Of a DNA stretch of 64,000 nucleotides, positions 49,459-62,000 are shown one piece after another (position 1 is the stretch's first letter; each line of letters begins with the position of its first letter). Source of the stretch: Ceratobasidium sp. AG-K (taxonomy: Eukaryota > Basidiomycota > Agaricomycetes > Cantharellales > Ceratobasidiaceae); contig JAWNGF010000001.1 in the NCBI GenBank assembly GCA_037039685.1, positions 6,262,001-6,326,000 on the forward strand, given 5' to 3'. The notes beneath the pieces are model-generated. The model worked only from the letters and a program-made list of their open reading frames with translations, had not been told where the DNA came from and did no database searches. The position numbers and the translations under genes were made by a program.

Positions 49459-51892
49459 GTCCCCTCCGCATATAGTATCCCGACCGACGCTGACTGTCTC
49501 TCAGACTCTTCCACTTTAATGCCTAGGATACCATGTCTGTGTTACCCGGACTTGCATTCGTTCATGTTTACGCTACTCCACGACTAGTCACGCCTGCGTC
49601 ATACTGTACTCCACCCTGGTTCACTTTGATCCCAACGTCAACGAGGGTTTATCTAGGACTCTTACAACGGATGTTGTTGTATTGCTTTCGCGCTCTGTAT
49701 CATTAGCATCTTATTCACCTTATGAATTTATTTTTACGACATTCACCCGAGTGCCTAATCTAGAAAATGGCGTGAAATTTCGAGTCCGATAACGGTTCGA
49801 GTCGGTTGGATTAACCGAGCCGGCCTGCTCCGACGGCCGATCCCGCCTATCTCCCGATACTAATCCCGACGGTCCGGCCGCCCGACCCGTTCACCGCCTT
49901 GACGACCTAATGCTAATGACTCGAGGGGTGGTACGACGAGTTGCTCCCGTGCGCGATATATGCGTCGATCACACCTGGAACCTGCGTGGTTTGCGCCGGG
50001 CCGCATATTGGGTGGCTGGCAAAGGATCTTTACGACACTGATTTACGACACGAGCTATATTCGTTTATGGATTGCGAGGGTATCGGAGAACGAGGGGTAT
50101 AAGCCATTCTATCTAACAAGACCATATCCAGCTGGTCATATGCGTACCGCCCATGGAGCATGCTTTGTTCCAAGCGCCCAAGGTCAGCTGCTGGATCCAT
50201 ATGGTCGAACGACTTGTGGAACATGGCTTCGATCATAACTACTACTATTTCCTTTCGGTCGAATATTGGCCCAGTCTTTGACGACCGAAAACACGTTCTA
50301 GAGGGAAAGACTTTTGAGAAATCCAATATTCGCGCGATTAGACGTTTCGTCCAGGTACAGTGTCAATAAATCGCGAAAATCGAGCGAATTGTGCTACGGT
50401 ACTCTGGCTTTCACCGGAAGTTGCACGCTCCCGAGCGGATTCACAAGCTTGCCCCTTTTTTTACTCCACCCGCTCCACTCACTCGTGGATATGAGCTTTC
50501 GTTATGGTAGTGCGATGTTGAGGTACAGGCTCACTGGCTCGTCCGATATAGCCGTTCTTGTCAAGTCCAGTTGTGTGTGCTAGCCGACCGCCAAGTGGCG
50601 CCGCCGGGAAGCGGAGGTCAGGTGATATGGCAGTAGGCACAGCCACTGGGTTTCTGTACGCTCTGATCGCACCCACGGACAACTGACAGATAGACAGCTT
50701 GGAGCGAGGTGAGGTGCGTTACCTGTTATGTGGCACGTAGGGTCTATTTCGGGGTTGATATCTCGGTAGCTTGTGTCGTCTGATGGATGGTGCCGGACGT
50801 TTTGGTTGGCTTCTTGGAGTGAATCTTCCAATGTCGAGAGAGTTTTTATTAGCATTTCATTAGTGTTTCACTTGTAATGTACTTTTGAATTTAGGTTGGG
50901 GGGAGCATGGTGGTATAGTTGGCAACGATGGTAGATTTTACACCATGTTGCTAAATGGGACTGCTGTGGAGGATGAGCTGGTGGCAAGATAACTTGGATA
51001 GACGTCTTCCATGGATGTACCTGGTGTGAACCCTAGTCCAGACAGACTTTGATCTGGAATTCCCAGCGAAAGCGGTGCGCATACCGGTACCCGTCGCTGT
51101 TCGCTGGAAAAAGCATGTGCACGGTTCACACTCGCCGCCGCGGTCTTCTCTTGCCACACAAAAGCCGTGGCGCGCCCCGAGACGGTCATTACGTCAGCTT
51201 GCCCGGCGAAATACCCACTGCGTGTCGGAATTGGTAATTATGGGTGTCGGTCGACGTAACCTACGGAACTGCAACAGGCGTTTGCCAGTTGTACGTGTTG
51301 TCCCTCTCGCTATGAATATCGATTGACCGCGTTTATATCACGAACAAGTTCGCTGAGCGACAACCGAAGGTTGTATTTGAGACTCAGCATGGGCATCGGA
51401 GACCTACTTGGGACGAGCCGCAAAGTTATAAATCTCACAGGGCTTGGCTTTGTAGTTACAGAGTGCTAATAGTAGGCGGTATATGGTTTCGTGTAACCGA
51501 AACACGATGGAGCTATTACTGTAAGAAACCAAACCGCTTGTCTCAATCACTGGTTGAGTAGTACCAGCGAATTCATCAACACCGGCCGAGTCTTTTCCAT
51601 CGAACGGAAACAAACCATGCAAGTCGACCATGCAAGTCGACCCTCAGAACACTACTTTAGCGGCGAGAGTCCCCGGTGCAGCTTGGGATTGAATTAATCT
51701 GGAATACCAAGTATCGTATACATATGCAGTTATGTCCTAAAATAGGGTGCGGAACTGGTCTGGAGTGTATGCGTGATAGGAAATTTTGGAGATCCAGTCC
51801 CATGAATTTCAAACAACGGCCATGCCTACGCGCTGGACGTCATGTGCTTGTAGTTGACTCTACTGACGAGGTCTGTAGGTCCATTTAAGTAG
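49459..51892. other. Intergenic, no gene supported
   Basis: Almost 2.5 kb between the Ecl1-like gene and TSR3. Only unsupported short frames. A tandem 13-bp duplication CATGCAAGTCGAC is seen near 51615-51641. Confidence 0.4.
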
Positions 51893-51900
51893 TATAAATA
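51893..51900 (+). promoter_or_regulatory. Likely TATA box of TSR3
   Basis: TATAAATA 56 bp before the TSR3 ATG. Confidence 0.4.
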
Positions 51901-51948
51901 CACTATCCATCAAGACTGCTACTCGCTACTTGACTCGTATCCCACAAC

Positions 51949-53099
51949 ATGCCACCCAAGCGGGGCTCGAACCGAGGAGGAAAGAGTTCGCATCGGGGCA
52001 AGTCACATGGAATTAGGGCCAGGGTGTACGATGACGCGCGCCCCGCGTCTGCCATCGACGGTAATGACCAAGGTGAGCCAATAAGTAAACCATCGCCTCT
52101 GACACTCATCATCCGCAGATCTTGTCACTGAAACTGACAACCAGTCTCGAATCCCCGTGCCCGTTGCGATGTGGGTACGTACAACGTCCATGCACCGTCT
52201 CCCACCAACGTGTTTCTAGGACTTTGATCACTGCGACCCAAGCCGGTGCAGTGGCAAGAAACTTGCCCGACTCGGCCTCGTTGCTGATTTACGTGTCGGT
52301 CAGAGGTTCCGAGGCGTCGTTGTGACGTAGGTACCATGTCCCTCGCATGTAGCGTACTTACCAAACCCGCGAATGATCAACGTAAACTCCACAGCCCAAA
52401 AGGCCATCAACCCGTCTCGCCAGCTGATCGAGACGTGATCGCCCAGGCGGGGGTGGCGGTGGTCGAGTGCAGCTGGGCTCGTTTGGATGATGTGCCCTTT
52501 TCTAAACTTCGGTCACCCCACGAGCGACTACGTATGTATGCACCCTGTCGATCATGGCTTTCGCTGAGCCACCCACAGTACCATACCTAGTCGCGACGAA
52601 TCCGGTGAATTATGGCAAGCCTTGGCGGTTGAATTGTGTCGAGGCACTTGCTGCGGCGTTTTATATCGTTGGGTTGAACGAGTATGCTGAGATTTTGTTG
52701 GAAAAGTTTTCATGGGGCCATTCGTTTTGGAAAGTGAATGGGTGAGTCGACTGGTCGCGGTTTGTTGTGTGACTTACAAGTGGTTAGTGGGATGATCAAG
52801 CGGTACCAGGCGTGCGCAGACGCTGCAGAGGTCAAGGATGTTCAAAAGGCCATCATAGCCGAGTTGGAGGCTGAATATGAGGAGAGACGGGCTGAAGGTG
52901 AATCGGTTATGCATTGGATGTATTATTGTCTAATATCTTGCATAGGACCGGGGATGGCGACTTGCTCGTCGCTAATCCAAACCATTCCAATGCTATCTGG
53001 GGTGCAGGGAGCGAGGAAGTCTCGGACGAGGAGGAAGATTCGGACGAGGAGAAAAGTGATGGTGTATCCGACCAGATGAATAAATTAGCGGTAAGCTAG
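51949..53099 (+). CDS. TSR3: 18S rRNA aminocarboxypropyltransferase TSR3
   Basis: Multi-exon gene; ATG at 51949 ([18 protein letters not shown], basic tail). Key joins: [25 protein letters not shown] across an intron that starts GTACGT near 52174, and [42 protein letters not shown]. These, with [38 protein letters not shown] and [10 protein letters not shown], are almost the canonical TSR3 sequence. The enzyme transfers the 3-amino-3-carboxypropyl group of SAM to N1-methyl-pseudouridine in helix 31 of 18S rRNA, a late cytoplasmic step of 40S maturation. The C-terminus is an acidic tail ([17 protein letters not shown]), common in the family. Convergent with the next gene, 159 bp apart. NOC4, another 40S biogenesis factor, is two genes away. 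Confidence 0.94.
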
Positions 53100-53258
53100 A
53101 ATGTAGTACTCCAGTCCACGACATGTATCTATGAATAAATGTGTACTAATAGGAAGTGTTGGTGGTATAGGTGGGATTGCAAGTGAAAGCGGCGAAAATC
53201 CGAGAGAACCAGCAATAAAAACCCGATCCGACAACGTCTGTGAACGAAATGGTCCAAC

Positions 53259-54726
53259 TTAAATACACGCCTGCCCTTGCGCCTCGGCATACTTCATAGC
53301 AGCTAGCGCACGCCCAACGCTGGCAATCACCGTTGCCTCGCTCGGCACCCTGCTATTCTCACCAGCGCACCAGGTTTGGACCGCTTCCAGAGCGGCCTTC
53401 CATGAATCCCACCGCGCATTTCGCTCCTGTTGGGTTTCCATCCCGCATCCAAACCATGTCCCTTCACACTCGTTCAACGGCGTGTTGTTGATATATCGTC
53501 GGAGGGCGGGTGTGGCCTCCGCGAGCCAGACTGAAGCACCTTCGGCCAGCAGCAATTGCAACGGGACAGGAGCACGGGAAATCGGCAACTCGTCTTCGTC
53601 TATCTCTTGTTCCTGGAACGGCTCGGGGGGCGCGTAGTAGAACGAAAGATCCAGCGGCGGAATGATTGGTTCGCCCTCGAGTATGGGCTCCGCTTCAGCT
53701 GCCGGCTGGTCGCCAGTGTCTTCTGTTTCCACTGGCTGGTCTTCCGGCTCGCTCTCAGACTCGGGCATCTCAGGCAGCCCTGCCGCTTTTGGCGAGAATG
53801 CGACGAGCACGTCCAACAGCCGAATCGCATGCGGAAAGTACTCTGCCCGCCCGATACCGTTCCATAAGCGCGCACTGAACCGTTGGAGCTGGAGCCACTT
53901 CCACCGGAAAGCAATCAAATCTCGCACAGATTTTTCGGGGTCGGGTGGAGCGAGGGACGCGCCAGCGACATATCGCTGTATGCACGGACGAGGAAGAGCT
54001 GGGTGGTTTGAAACAGCAGAGAATAGGCCTAGCAAGTCTTCAGTCGGCGTGTTGGAATCCAGACGCGGAAGACCCACCAAATTGATAATCCCGCACCAAC
54101 GACTCGAGCAACGGCAGATCTGACCACCGGGCCGATCTCGACCAGACACTCCAACCTTCCGCGGCTGCGCATTTGATCTGTTCAGCCATTCGTACCACCT
54201 CGAGAGCCCTGTCCATCTTGGCGTCCGCCGCGCGTTTGACTATGGCCAAGGCATCCCAATCCTCCGCGGTGGACAGACTGGGGCTATCTTCCGAGAGATA
54301 CAGTGGTGGTTTGGCTGCCGTCGCGGAATCTACGAGCGATTCCCAGAACCGCCAAAAGAACATGCCGGCTCCTGGTGTATCGATCGTAACTCCGGGTGCG
54401 AGCGGATCTTGAGTTTTGACCCTCATCTTGTGCGAGGAGCACCGTTTTTCCTCCGCGACGCAGGCCATGAACTCGACGGCGAGGGTTTGGAGTTCCTCGG
54501 CAGCCGTACTTGGAACGTCGAAGGGGTCGGCAGTCATATCGGGTACACCCTCCCCCTCCCCCTCGCCCGCCAACTCTCGAAAAATGTGGTTCCTGACAAG
54601 ATGTTGCATGTCGCTCCGGACTTCGTATTCGAGGGACGCGAATGTTCGAGGACATATCGAACTCGCGGCGGATGACCCATCGTCAATCTTGCTTTCGGAT
54701 GTCTTGGTTGGGTCGGGGTGAGACAT
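53259..54726 (-). CDS. Hypothetical protein, helical, acidic middle
   Basis: Two exons, 54726-54078 and 54028-53259, joined by a 49-nt GT-AG intron in frame (DYQF|GLFSAVSNH). Product about 472 residues. It looks mostly helical and globular, with Trp-rich segments (MFFWRFWESLVDSA, FRWKWLQLQRFSARLWNGI, ARWDSWKAALEAVQTW) and an acidic Pro/Glu linker in the second half (ESESEPEDQPVETED). No membrane segment, signal peptide or known motif. Without the splice both exons overlap in different frames, which explains two long overlapping open frames. I cannot name a family; it may be a basidiomycete-specific gene. It starts 230 bp from the end of NOC4 on the same strand. Confidence 0.7.
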
Positions 54727-54943
54727 GGTGGTTGCGTCGAGCAGGTCGTGTTTGTTATTTTCCGTGGTTCGTCGGGGTTTGTGTGCGTGGCTGCCACGCG
54801 AGACCTGACAGAACAGACGTCAAAAGGGGCCATAATGTTTGACTATTTGGGCGAATAGTGCTTGATGGCGTTTGGGAGGTAATAATAAATTTGAAATTGT
54901 CACTACAACGGCACTTGACCCAACGTGATACTCTACACGGCGG

Positions 54944-57156
54944 CTAGAAAACCCAGAGCTCAGATACAACGTCTCCTGTCTGAGCATTATGCGTAACATC
55001 GGTAGGAAACGGGTAAGGCGCTGGCTCGAGAGCGACAGCCGGGTCCTTTTTCAACTTGCGCTTGACTTCGGCTTCAAATAGCTGAATTAACATGACATTC
55101 GTCAGTTGATCCGCCATTCACGGCTGTCAACACCTAATGTGCTCACCGTTGCATAGGTATGATCCAAAAAGTCCTCGAGCGCGTAGGCTGGTTTGGTAAA
55201 CACTTCAGAGAATATCTTTGCCAAAGTGGATACTGAAGGCAGGTAATGTTCCCGGTGACTGACAAGCTCCCACAGGGACGACTCGAGCGCGTTGGTTCGT
55301 AGCGGTGACTTTTCCGTCTCGTCAAATGGATCTACCAGCTCAGGCATTAATTTAACTTGTTTGACCAAAATCGCTCAACACATACCAAGTTCGGCTTCAT
55401 CATCCACGCGGTGAATCATTACCATAAGTGCAGGATGCTGTTTCAGGACATTGTACACAAATGGAATAATCATAACAATCGCAGCTGGTGGCGCCGAGAG
55501 GGACAGTCTTGAAAGTCTCTTGATGAATGACGCAAGAATCGTAGCAGGCAAGTGCCTAGACCGAGTTGCCAGCGTGGTAAAAAGCGTCCAGGGGTACATG
55601 TGTGGATTGACTTACGTTGATGAAAGAAAGATCTCTGTCAGTCGAAAAAAGCGTGCACGGTACTTGAGATGCATGACGTCGCGTGTGAGGAAGGCATAGA
55701 GCCGCGTGTAGAAGTCAGGGAAGTCGCTGATATGGCCAAGGCGCTCAATCAGGTGCCTGAATTGACCGGTATTCAATTATTCGTGCTCACAGGTTGTAAT
55801 CTTTGATAAGCGTGAACAACGCATTCAGTGCGAGAAGGCCGATAGAGCCACCTGAATTCGGAATTGAGGTGAGCAAAAGAGGCCGGAATCTTAATGGTAC
55901 TAACCAAAATCGACGCACCCCCCGACCCAATCCATCAGCCTAACGGGCTTGTCCATGTGTGGCATAACCCCTCGATGAAGGACAGCGAGGGCACGCGCCG
56001 CCAGCGGCGCCGAGGATGCAATGTGCGGAAGCAGGGTCATCCAACAGGCTGAAAATTGCGCGCGGTGCGATGCAAGGGAGTGCAGTCTCTGATGCGTTGA
56101 GAGTGTATGCACACGGGGCTGGCCGCTTTTGGGGGCGGCGGCCTTGGGGGGCGCATCGTCAAAGAATGTTCGCCAATCGTCCTCGTCAAGAGGAATGGGT
56201 TCCTCTGCTTCGTCTTCTGGCCTTTTAGAATCGCGCGTCGATTTAGGGGGCCTGGCTCCCAATTCAACAATCCAATATGAATTCAACTCGGACACCTCCG
56301 TTGGCATCGTTTTTAGCCTCTCCAGGAAGGCCAACAGGTTCTCGACCACGAACGGCGCTAAGGTTGCGGAATCCTTGTATGACCGCAAAAGCGCACTACA
56401 AAATAAGGCCATCGGAGATTCGATAAATGTGTTTGTCCACTTGATATAGTACACTACTTACGTAGCGTCCCGAAAGAAAAACCAGCGCACATCGTCATAC
56501 GAGCTCAACCAGGTTTCCACAAAGGCGTCTCGGACGTCGGCTTCTACCTTGCGGCCTGCCGCTTCTGACGATCCCCCATCCCGAGGGGACGGCGGGCACA
56601 CCAGCAAGGCACTGACAATCTTCCGGAAGTGCATTGAGTGCATCTGAGGGCAGCCTGATGCAATTGAGAAGGCGGTTGAGAGATGCTTCGCCATTGACAT
56701 GAGAATTTGCAGTGCGGCGGCCTGGAGCGGCGCACGCCATCAGTACAGTGTCCAACGTATCAATGGAGGAGCGGATTAGTTTTGACAATCACTCACCCGC
56801 AGTGCCTTTTCTTGGTCCGCCACGAGGCTGCACAACAAATCAGTATATTCACCTACTCGCTCAAGTAACCAAGTCCGGACAAGCTTGCTCTCCTCCGTTG
56901 TACATTTAGACAAATTGATTTTGGGTGATGCGGTTATTGATACGCAGGAACGATAAAGTGCATAGAGTGCCTTGTGGAGGATAGCAGCATCTGATGTGGA
57001 ACGAGCTAGGTCCAGAAGATCCGCCAGACAGTTTAATGAACCTTCCTCCGCGAGAGATCTATTGATAAGAGTCTCCAGAGATTCTATCTGTTTGATTCTA
57101 GAGTCGGCAGAGGTAATTTTTCGCTTTTTTTGAGGCGGGAGCGAGGACGGCGACAT
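54944..57156 (-). CDS. NOC4: Ribosome biogenesis protein NOC4 (CBF/Mak21 family)
   Basis: Minus-strand multi-exon gene starting MSPSSLPPQKKRKIT at 57156 (basic nuclear/nucleolar signal) and ending VVSELWVF at 54944. Conserved features of NOC4 are in order: helical N-terminal repeats, LNSYWIVELGARPPK-region, DEDDWRTFFDD, LPHMDKPVRLMDWVGGCVDFG followed by GSIGLLALNALFTLIKDYNL, YPDFYTRLYAFLTRDVMHLKYRARFFRLTEIFLSSTHLPATILASFIKRLSRLSLSAPPAAIVMIIPFVYNVLKQHP (broken by introns), and NALESSLWELVSHREHYLPSVSTLAKIFSEVFTKPAYALEDFLDHTY. NOC4 pairs with NOP14 in the small-subunit processome and is needed for 40S maturation and export. About 600 residues, slightly over yeast length. All conserved blocks are present, so the gene is intact. 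Confidence 0.92.
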
Positions 57157-57656
57157 GGTGGTAAGGAACGAGCCAGTGCTAGAAATTTGGATAGCAAGGA
57201 AGCGTTACAGTTACATGACATTGGTTCAACTTGCATTTTCAGACACCACCTGAGCTCTTTTGAAGGCACGCTCTTGCAGGCACACTGGTTTGATGGAAAA
57301 TGGACATATATGTGATTATCAACGCAGCAAGATGACGGAGAGAGCGCATATAAAAACTATACAAGGTGATAAAGTGCGATCTCGAAGCTATTGGTACAAC
57401 GTGGTGGCACAGAGGAACGAAACGACAAACGAGAGCGAGTAGGCAAATCATAGCGATAGAGAATGAGAGCATGGATGCGAAGAATGCGAAAACTAGATAG
57501 CCCAGATGCAAAAAACAATAAGAACGAATAAATTCAGGATGAGCTGCGCTTAAAGTGCACAGCAAATTAATTGCAAGAATTATTGCGGCGGCGTTGATCA
57601 CCTCAAATGAGAAAGGTGAATAACCTAGGGGAGCATTGTAAGTATTGGTTTTGAAA
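57157..57656. other. Intergenic, no gene seen
   Basis: Short region between the 5' end of NOC4 and the 3' end of the second Ecl1-like gene. AT-rich, no coding exon recognised. Confidence 0.45.
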
Positions 57657-59054
57657 CTATGGTGACGTTAAAACTAACTTTTTGGGTTCCTCTTCCACTT
57701 CTTCCGTTACTTTCCGCTCGACCAATCGCTCGCTACCGTCCTTGCAGGACTCGCGGACAACGATGGTCTTGACAACGGTTTTCTTGGGGCGAGGAATTTG
57801 TAGGACGGCATAAGTCGGGCCAACCTCATCAGGCGTGCTGGTACCCGAGGGGAACATGCGGTAGTTCTCGGTGCTCTGAAGCGCTCGTGGCTTGAGCATC
57901 GCCTTGCGTTGCTTCCTGCTTTCCCGCTCGCCCTTGCTCCGGGAGTCGATACTGACATTGCGCAAGGACTCGAGGATGTTCTCATCGTCCCAGCTCCTGC
58001 TCAGCTGACTCATGGATGATGTCGACTCGGATCGGATAAGGACTGGGCGAACCAATAGGCCTTTTGTGTGTTCAGCCGTTAGGGATCCGCAAGATGGGAC
58101 GTCATATACGCTGGGCGTCGGCGTTCGCTCTGTGCCGCTCTCTGGGAAGGAAGAAGAGAGCGCAGGGGGACTAGATTCGCGGGTGACGGAAGCGGAAGAA
58201 CGAGTGCGAATGGAAAGCGGATATGCGGCATAGAGTTGGGAAGCATCGGGGGCAGTCGGCAAGGGTAGGGGCATGGCGTGATGAGAGCTTTCCTTGAAGC
58301 GACGATGAGTGAATGGCACTGCGGCTGGGCGTTCAATGACCGGTGGCAGTACCGTGACGGATTCTGGAGCAGCTCGGGACACACCCCGGTAGGGCAGAGC
58401 TGATTGACATGGGGAATCGGTTCGGTTCAAGCGAGCGGCTGATTCAGCGAGGTATTCGCGCGCCCGTCGGCGGTTCTCGTAAAGATACTCCTTGCCGCTC
58501 GAGGTGCTTGAGCTCGAGCTCATGCTGATCGACGATGTGCTGCTCATGCGTCGGTCGATCCAAGGCTTATTGGGGAGAAGACGAGCAAAGTAGCCGGCAT
58601 TGCTGTGATCCGTGTCGACGTCGCTCTCGGAGCCCGAGACAAGGGGTGAAATGGGGGAAGGTTTACAAGGGGAGTAGGAAGGGTCGAACAACGTCTTTAG
58701 GGATGTCTCGGCACGGTTCCCAGACTCGACATCATGGGATCGGCAGATATCAGAGCAGTAGATGGGGCTGGGCGCCTGGCTGATAACTGTTCGTAGCTTT
58801 GTCGCACATGGCTCGACGTCCTCAGGAGCGACTAGGTTCGATGACTTGCGTGCTGATGCCGCGCGACGCAGAGGAGGTTGGGGTTGTTGCTTTGTCCGGG
58901 AGGAAGGACGAGAGGAGGATCGGGCACCAGATTTCTTAGGGGCACGGACGGTGGAGAGGTCGGTAGGCGTCTCGATTGCGACTTGGTATCGCTCGGGCCA
59001 GATGAACTGGTTGCATACAATGCAGTAGGAGGTGTCAAGGTCGAGGGCGTGCAT
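57657..59054 (-). CDS. Ecl1-like zinc-finger protein, copy B
   Basis: Single frame of 465 codons, ATG at 59054. The N-terminus MHALDLDTSYCIVCNQFIWPERYQ mirrors MDALDLDHSYCARCETYIWPEKRQ of copy A, and IYCSDICRSHDVESG mirrors its second Cys pair. Other shared islands: CSPSPISP-like/CKPSPISP, YFARLLPNKPW, EYLAESAARL, VPFTHRRFKE, LYAAYPLSIRTRS, TKGLLVRPVLIRS, GPTYAVLQIPRPKKTV. Between them the sequence is Ser-rich and disordered. Copy B has an extra Arg/Ser/Gln-rich insert after the first Cys pair. The last few codons (LVLTSP) may instead be intron, since AAAAAG is followed by sequence unlike copy A. Function unknown beyond the Ecl1-like zinc motif; the pair probably arose by gene duplication. 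Confidence 0.68.
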   Translation of the reverse strand: MHALDLDTSYCIVCNQFIWPERYQVAIETPTDLSTVRAPKKSGARSSSRPSSRTKQQPQPPLRRAASARKSSNLVAPEDVEPCATKLRTVISQAPSPIYCSDICRSHDVESGNRAETSLKTLFDPSYSPCKPSPISPLVSGSESDVDTDHSNAGYFARLLPNKPWIDRRMSSTSSISMSSSSSTSSGKEYLYENRRRAREYLAESAARLNRTDSPCQSALPYRGVSRAAPESVTVLPPVIERPAAVPFTHRRFKESSHHAMPLPLPTAPDASQLYAAYPLSIRTRSSASVTRESSPPALSSSFPESGTERTPTPSVYDVPSCGSLTAEHTKGLLVRPVLIRSESTSSMSQLSRSWDDENILESLRNVSIDSRSKGERESRKQRKAMLKPRALQSTENYRMFPSGTSTPDEVGPTYAVLQIPRPKKTVVKTIVVRESCKDGSERLVERKVTEEVEEEPKKLVLTSP

Positions 59055-62000
59055 GGTGGGGGGATGTTGGAGGTGGTGGCTGCAAGCTGCTTTTACACGG
59101 TAAACTGGTAAACTCTAGTCAGCACATGACCTCCTTGTTCACCAAGCTGAACTCACTGTTGTTTCAAATGACCAAATTGGGACGTGAAATGTCTCAACAG
59201 CCGAACTGCCGGAGTTGGTCGCTCACAGGCTTTTGGCAGCTGTGCAACAAAGTCAGCAACGAGCGCGCACACAAGTGGCCAACAAAAAGGGGAGGGAAAT
59301 CGGAGGGCAGCCAGAACGAAATGGGATATTTGTAGAGAAGGGACCGGTAGCACAGAAACGTCATGGTCCAAGAAGCATTCTAGGCCAGGGGCACTAGGCT
59401 TACCTGGTTTCGCGTTCCAAGTCGCCGCTGACAGTTTGAATTGCAACGAGATGTAATGAACCCAACTGGTTTGGCGACGCTCAACTTGCCTGGGAGAGCA
59501 GTCGCTGTAGGGGATGCAAGACTGAGAAGAGGATCATCCAGAACCAACCCACCAGACTTCCCAACTATATGCTTTTTTGCACAGACCCAATCATGATCTG
59601 ATCCGGAAATTCCGGCCCGCATCCAACTTTTGCCCACCCACCCTCTGGACTTCTCCCCATCTGGACAGCCGCTTTTCGATGCGAGACATGTGCTTAACCG
59701 CCGTCTCCGTTGTCGCCCGCAAAGCATGCTGCCTACCACACGCGCGCCTCTTTCGCCATATTCGTTCAACTTCCTTTTCAGTACTCACAGCCATGATCCG
59801 GCTCTCGCTCCCAACCCCCTTGACCACGCTCGTCAGCTGGAAACCGCCCAGCTCTGCGGCATTACTTCGTTGTGGCCAGTCCCGCATCCCCGAAATCACG
59901 CCGACGTTGTGAAAAGCGCATGTACCCAGCCCTGGCTTTCATAAATGGGTTCCTCCTAAAACAGTTTAAGCCTCGCCTACGAGCTGATTAGTCTTTTGGC
60001 ATATTGTTGGTGCTCGGCCGACCCACCCAGTCGCTGGTGACCAAAAGGAAAATATGTGATTTAGTTTCCCTTCATGTGTCAAAGAGCCGGTGATCTAGCC
60101 CTTCCCAAAAAGGAAGGTGCGTACCAGGCTTGCGTAAGGTTTCCTAGTTACCAGGTTCCCTGTGTCCCAGCAGTTTGAGACTTCAAAAGACTGTTGCGTG
60201 GTGTCAAAGCGATCAGCTCAGCTTCTCACGTCTAATTTGCGCGATTCCGACCGGGAGTCTCAGCTGGTCTCTCATCGCTGGCGCTCTGCGGCGTTCTTGT
60301 TGTCCTCATCGTATCGCCGGTCCGGGAGCCAAGTGGCAACAATGGTCATCAGACTGTGCGACGAGCTGGTCATGATGAATAGGAATGCGCCATTGATGAA
60401 TAGAGTGCGCGACAATGAACACGGCTCGAGTATGGTTTGTCGGATTTTAGCGCAAATTTAAGCCTTTCGTCCGTAAACCCACTTCCAAATGCTTTCAGGC
60501 CCATTTCAGGCCCGGCGATCCAATATTGATGCGCTCCAGTCCATTAACCCGACGCTCCATTCGGTTCCAGACCTGCGACGACCAACTACGGCTCGGCGTA
60601 CGCTAACCCACTACTTTCAGCGAGGATCATAGTCGGAAGGGAAATCACTGTTGTGATATTTCATCTCGAGCTGTCGCGCATGTGACTAATGCCAGCGGAG
60701 TAATCCTACAACCGACAACCATGACATTTACTTCGCTCAAACTGACATATCGCCAATGTCCACGGCGTTTGTCCACGGCTGTGGGAGGGGGCGAACCGGT
60801 GGGCGCACAGGCAAATGTCGCATCGGGATTGTCGAATAACACACGCCTCCGAAGCGACTAAGAAGTCTGGCCCTTCGAGAACGCTCCATGTCCCGCCAGA
60901 TGCGTCCAGACTCGCAATCTTACTCCGCCCCCGTTGATCAGGCCCGCTCTCGTTGAACGTGCCACCAAATAGACACTAATGCCTAAAAGGGGCGACTCCG
61001 CTGATGTCAGCCTGCGCTCTGCGCCAGAATCACTGCGTTGGGCTTGATCATAAACACATTTGTACAGTCAAATCAAATAGAAAACGGCGTTCTGGTGGAC
61101 TACGATGCCGGTCACTTCGTCCAGACCCGACGGAATGTGGGCGGTCCGGGGGCGTGTCGCTGGCAAAAAGGGTGGCAAATGAATGTTTTGGGGCAACGAA
61201 CACCCGAAACGCATCCCTTGCCACCACAAAGTACGAAGTGCCGGCAGGGTCGACGTACTGCCGACCCCGACCGTTTTGTGTGATAATTAATATCATATTT
61301 TCCAATTTACTTTATTTTATGTTTCAGCCCCTTGGTGGCACCTATATGCACATACGCCAACAGTCCAGACCTTACCTCACCCGACATCATCCTATCAAAT
61401 GGCCCTTCCCCACTGACGCTCAATTGATGGCGGGGGCCCACAATACTCAAAAATTCTCAATATAGAACTACGGACCGAGCGTTGCTGTTGCCTTGATATG
61501 CTGAGGATACCCCCACAAGGACTAGGCTTTGAGTAGTTTTCAGGACTACGCGTGATGTAATCCATAGTTAAGCAACCAAGCTCTGACCGTTGGATTTGGT
61601 GTTCCTGGTTGGATTTCTAGCGTGAAGTATAGAGTGTAACCTTGGTTTGAAACTCACACGCGAGTGGTAGACGACTACTAGCCTACCTCGCTTGAGAGAC
61701 AGCATCCAAGCGAGAGTGCATACCTGCTGACTGGGATGACGAGAGGTTCAACCCGTAAAGTGTGATATTTCAGCTGATGATCGTATTTCTGATGGTCATT
61801 TGTGCGGGCTTTCAGCCAAAATTTCAAGGCGTTGTGCACATGCGTGTACGTGTTTCAAGCTAGTTGCAGTGATAAAGATTATCGAATCTGCTCGCCTACG
61901 AGGTTTCTTCAACCCGAGATAACCACCTGAATCGTTCGGCCAGCGGGTCGCAGCCGGCCCGGACGAGCCGGCGACAATCACAGAAAATGGACAGAACTTA

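Noticed and set aside
53259..54149. Separate 296-codon gene overlapping the 228-codon frame 54040-54726
   Set aside because: A canonical 49-nt intron joins both into one protein in frame, which explains the overlap.
59577..59944. Overlapping plus-strand frames of ~110 codons
   Set aside because: Mutually overlapping frames of similar length in Pro/Ser-biased sequence; none has a family motif.
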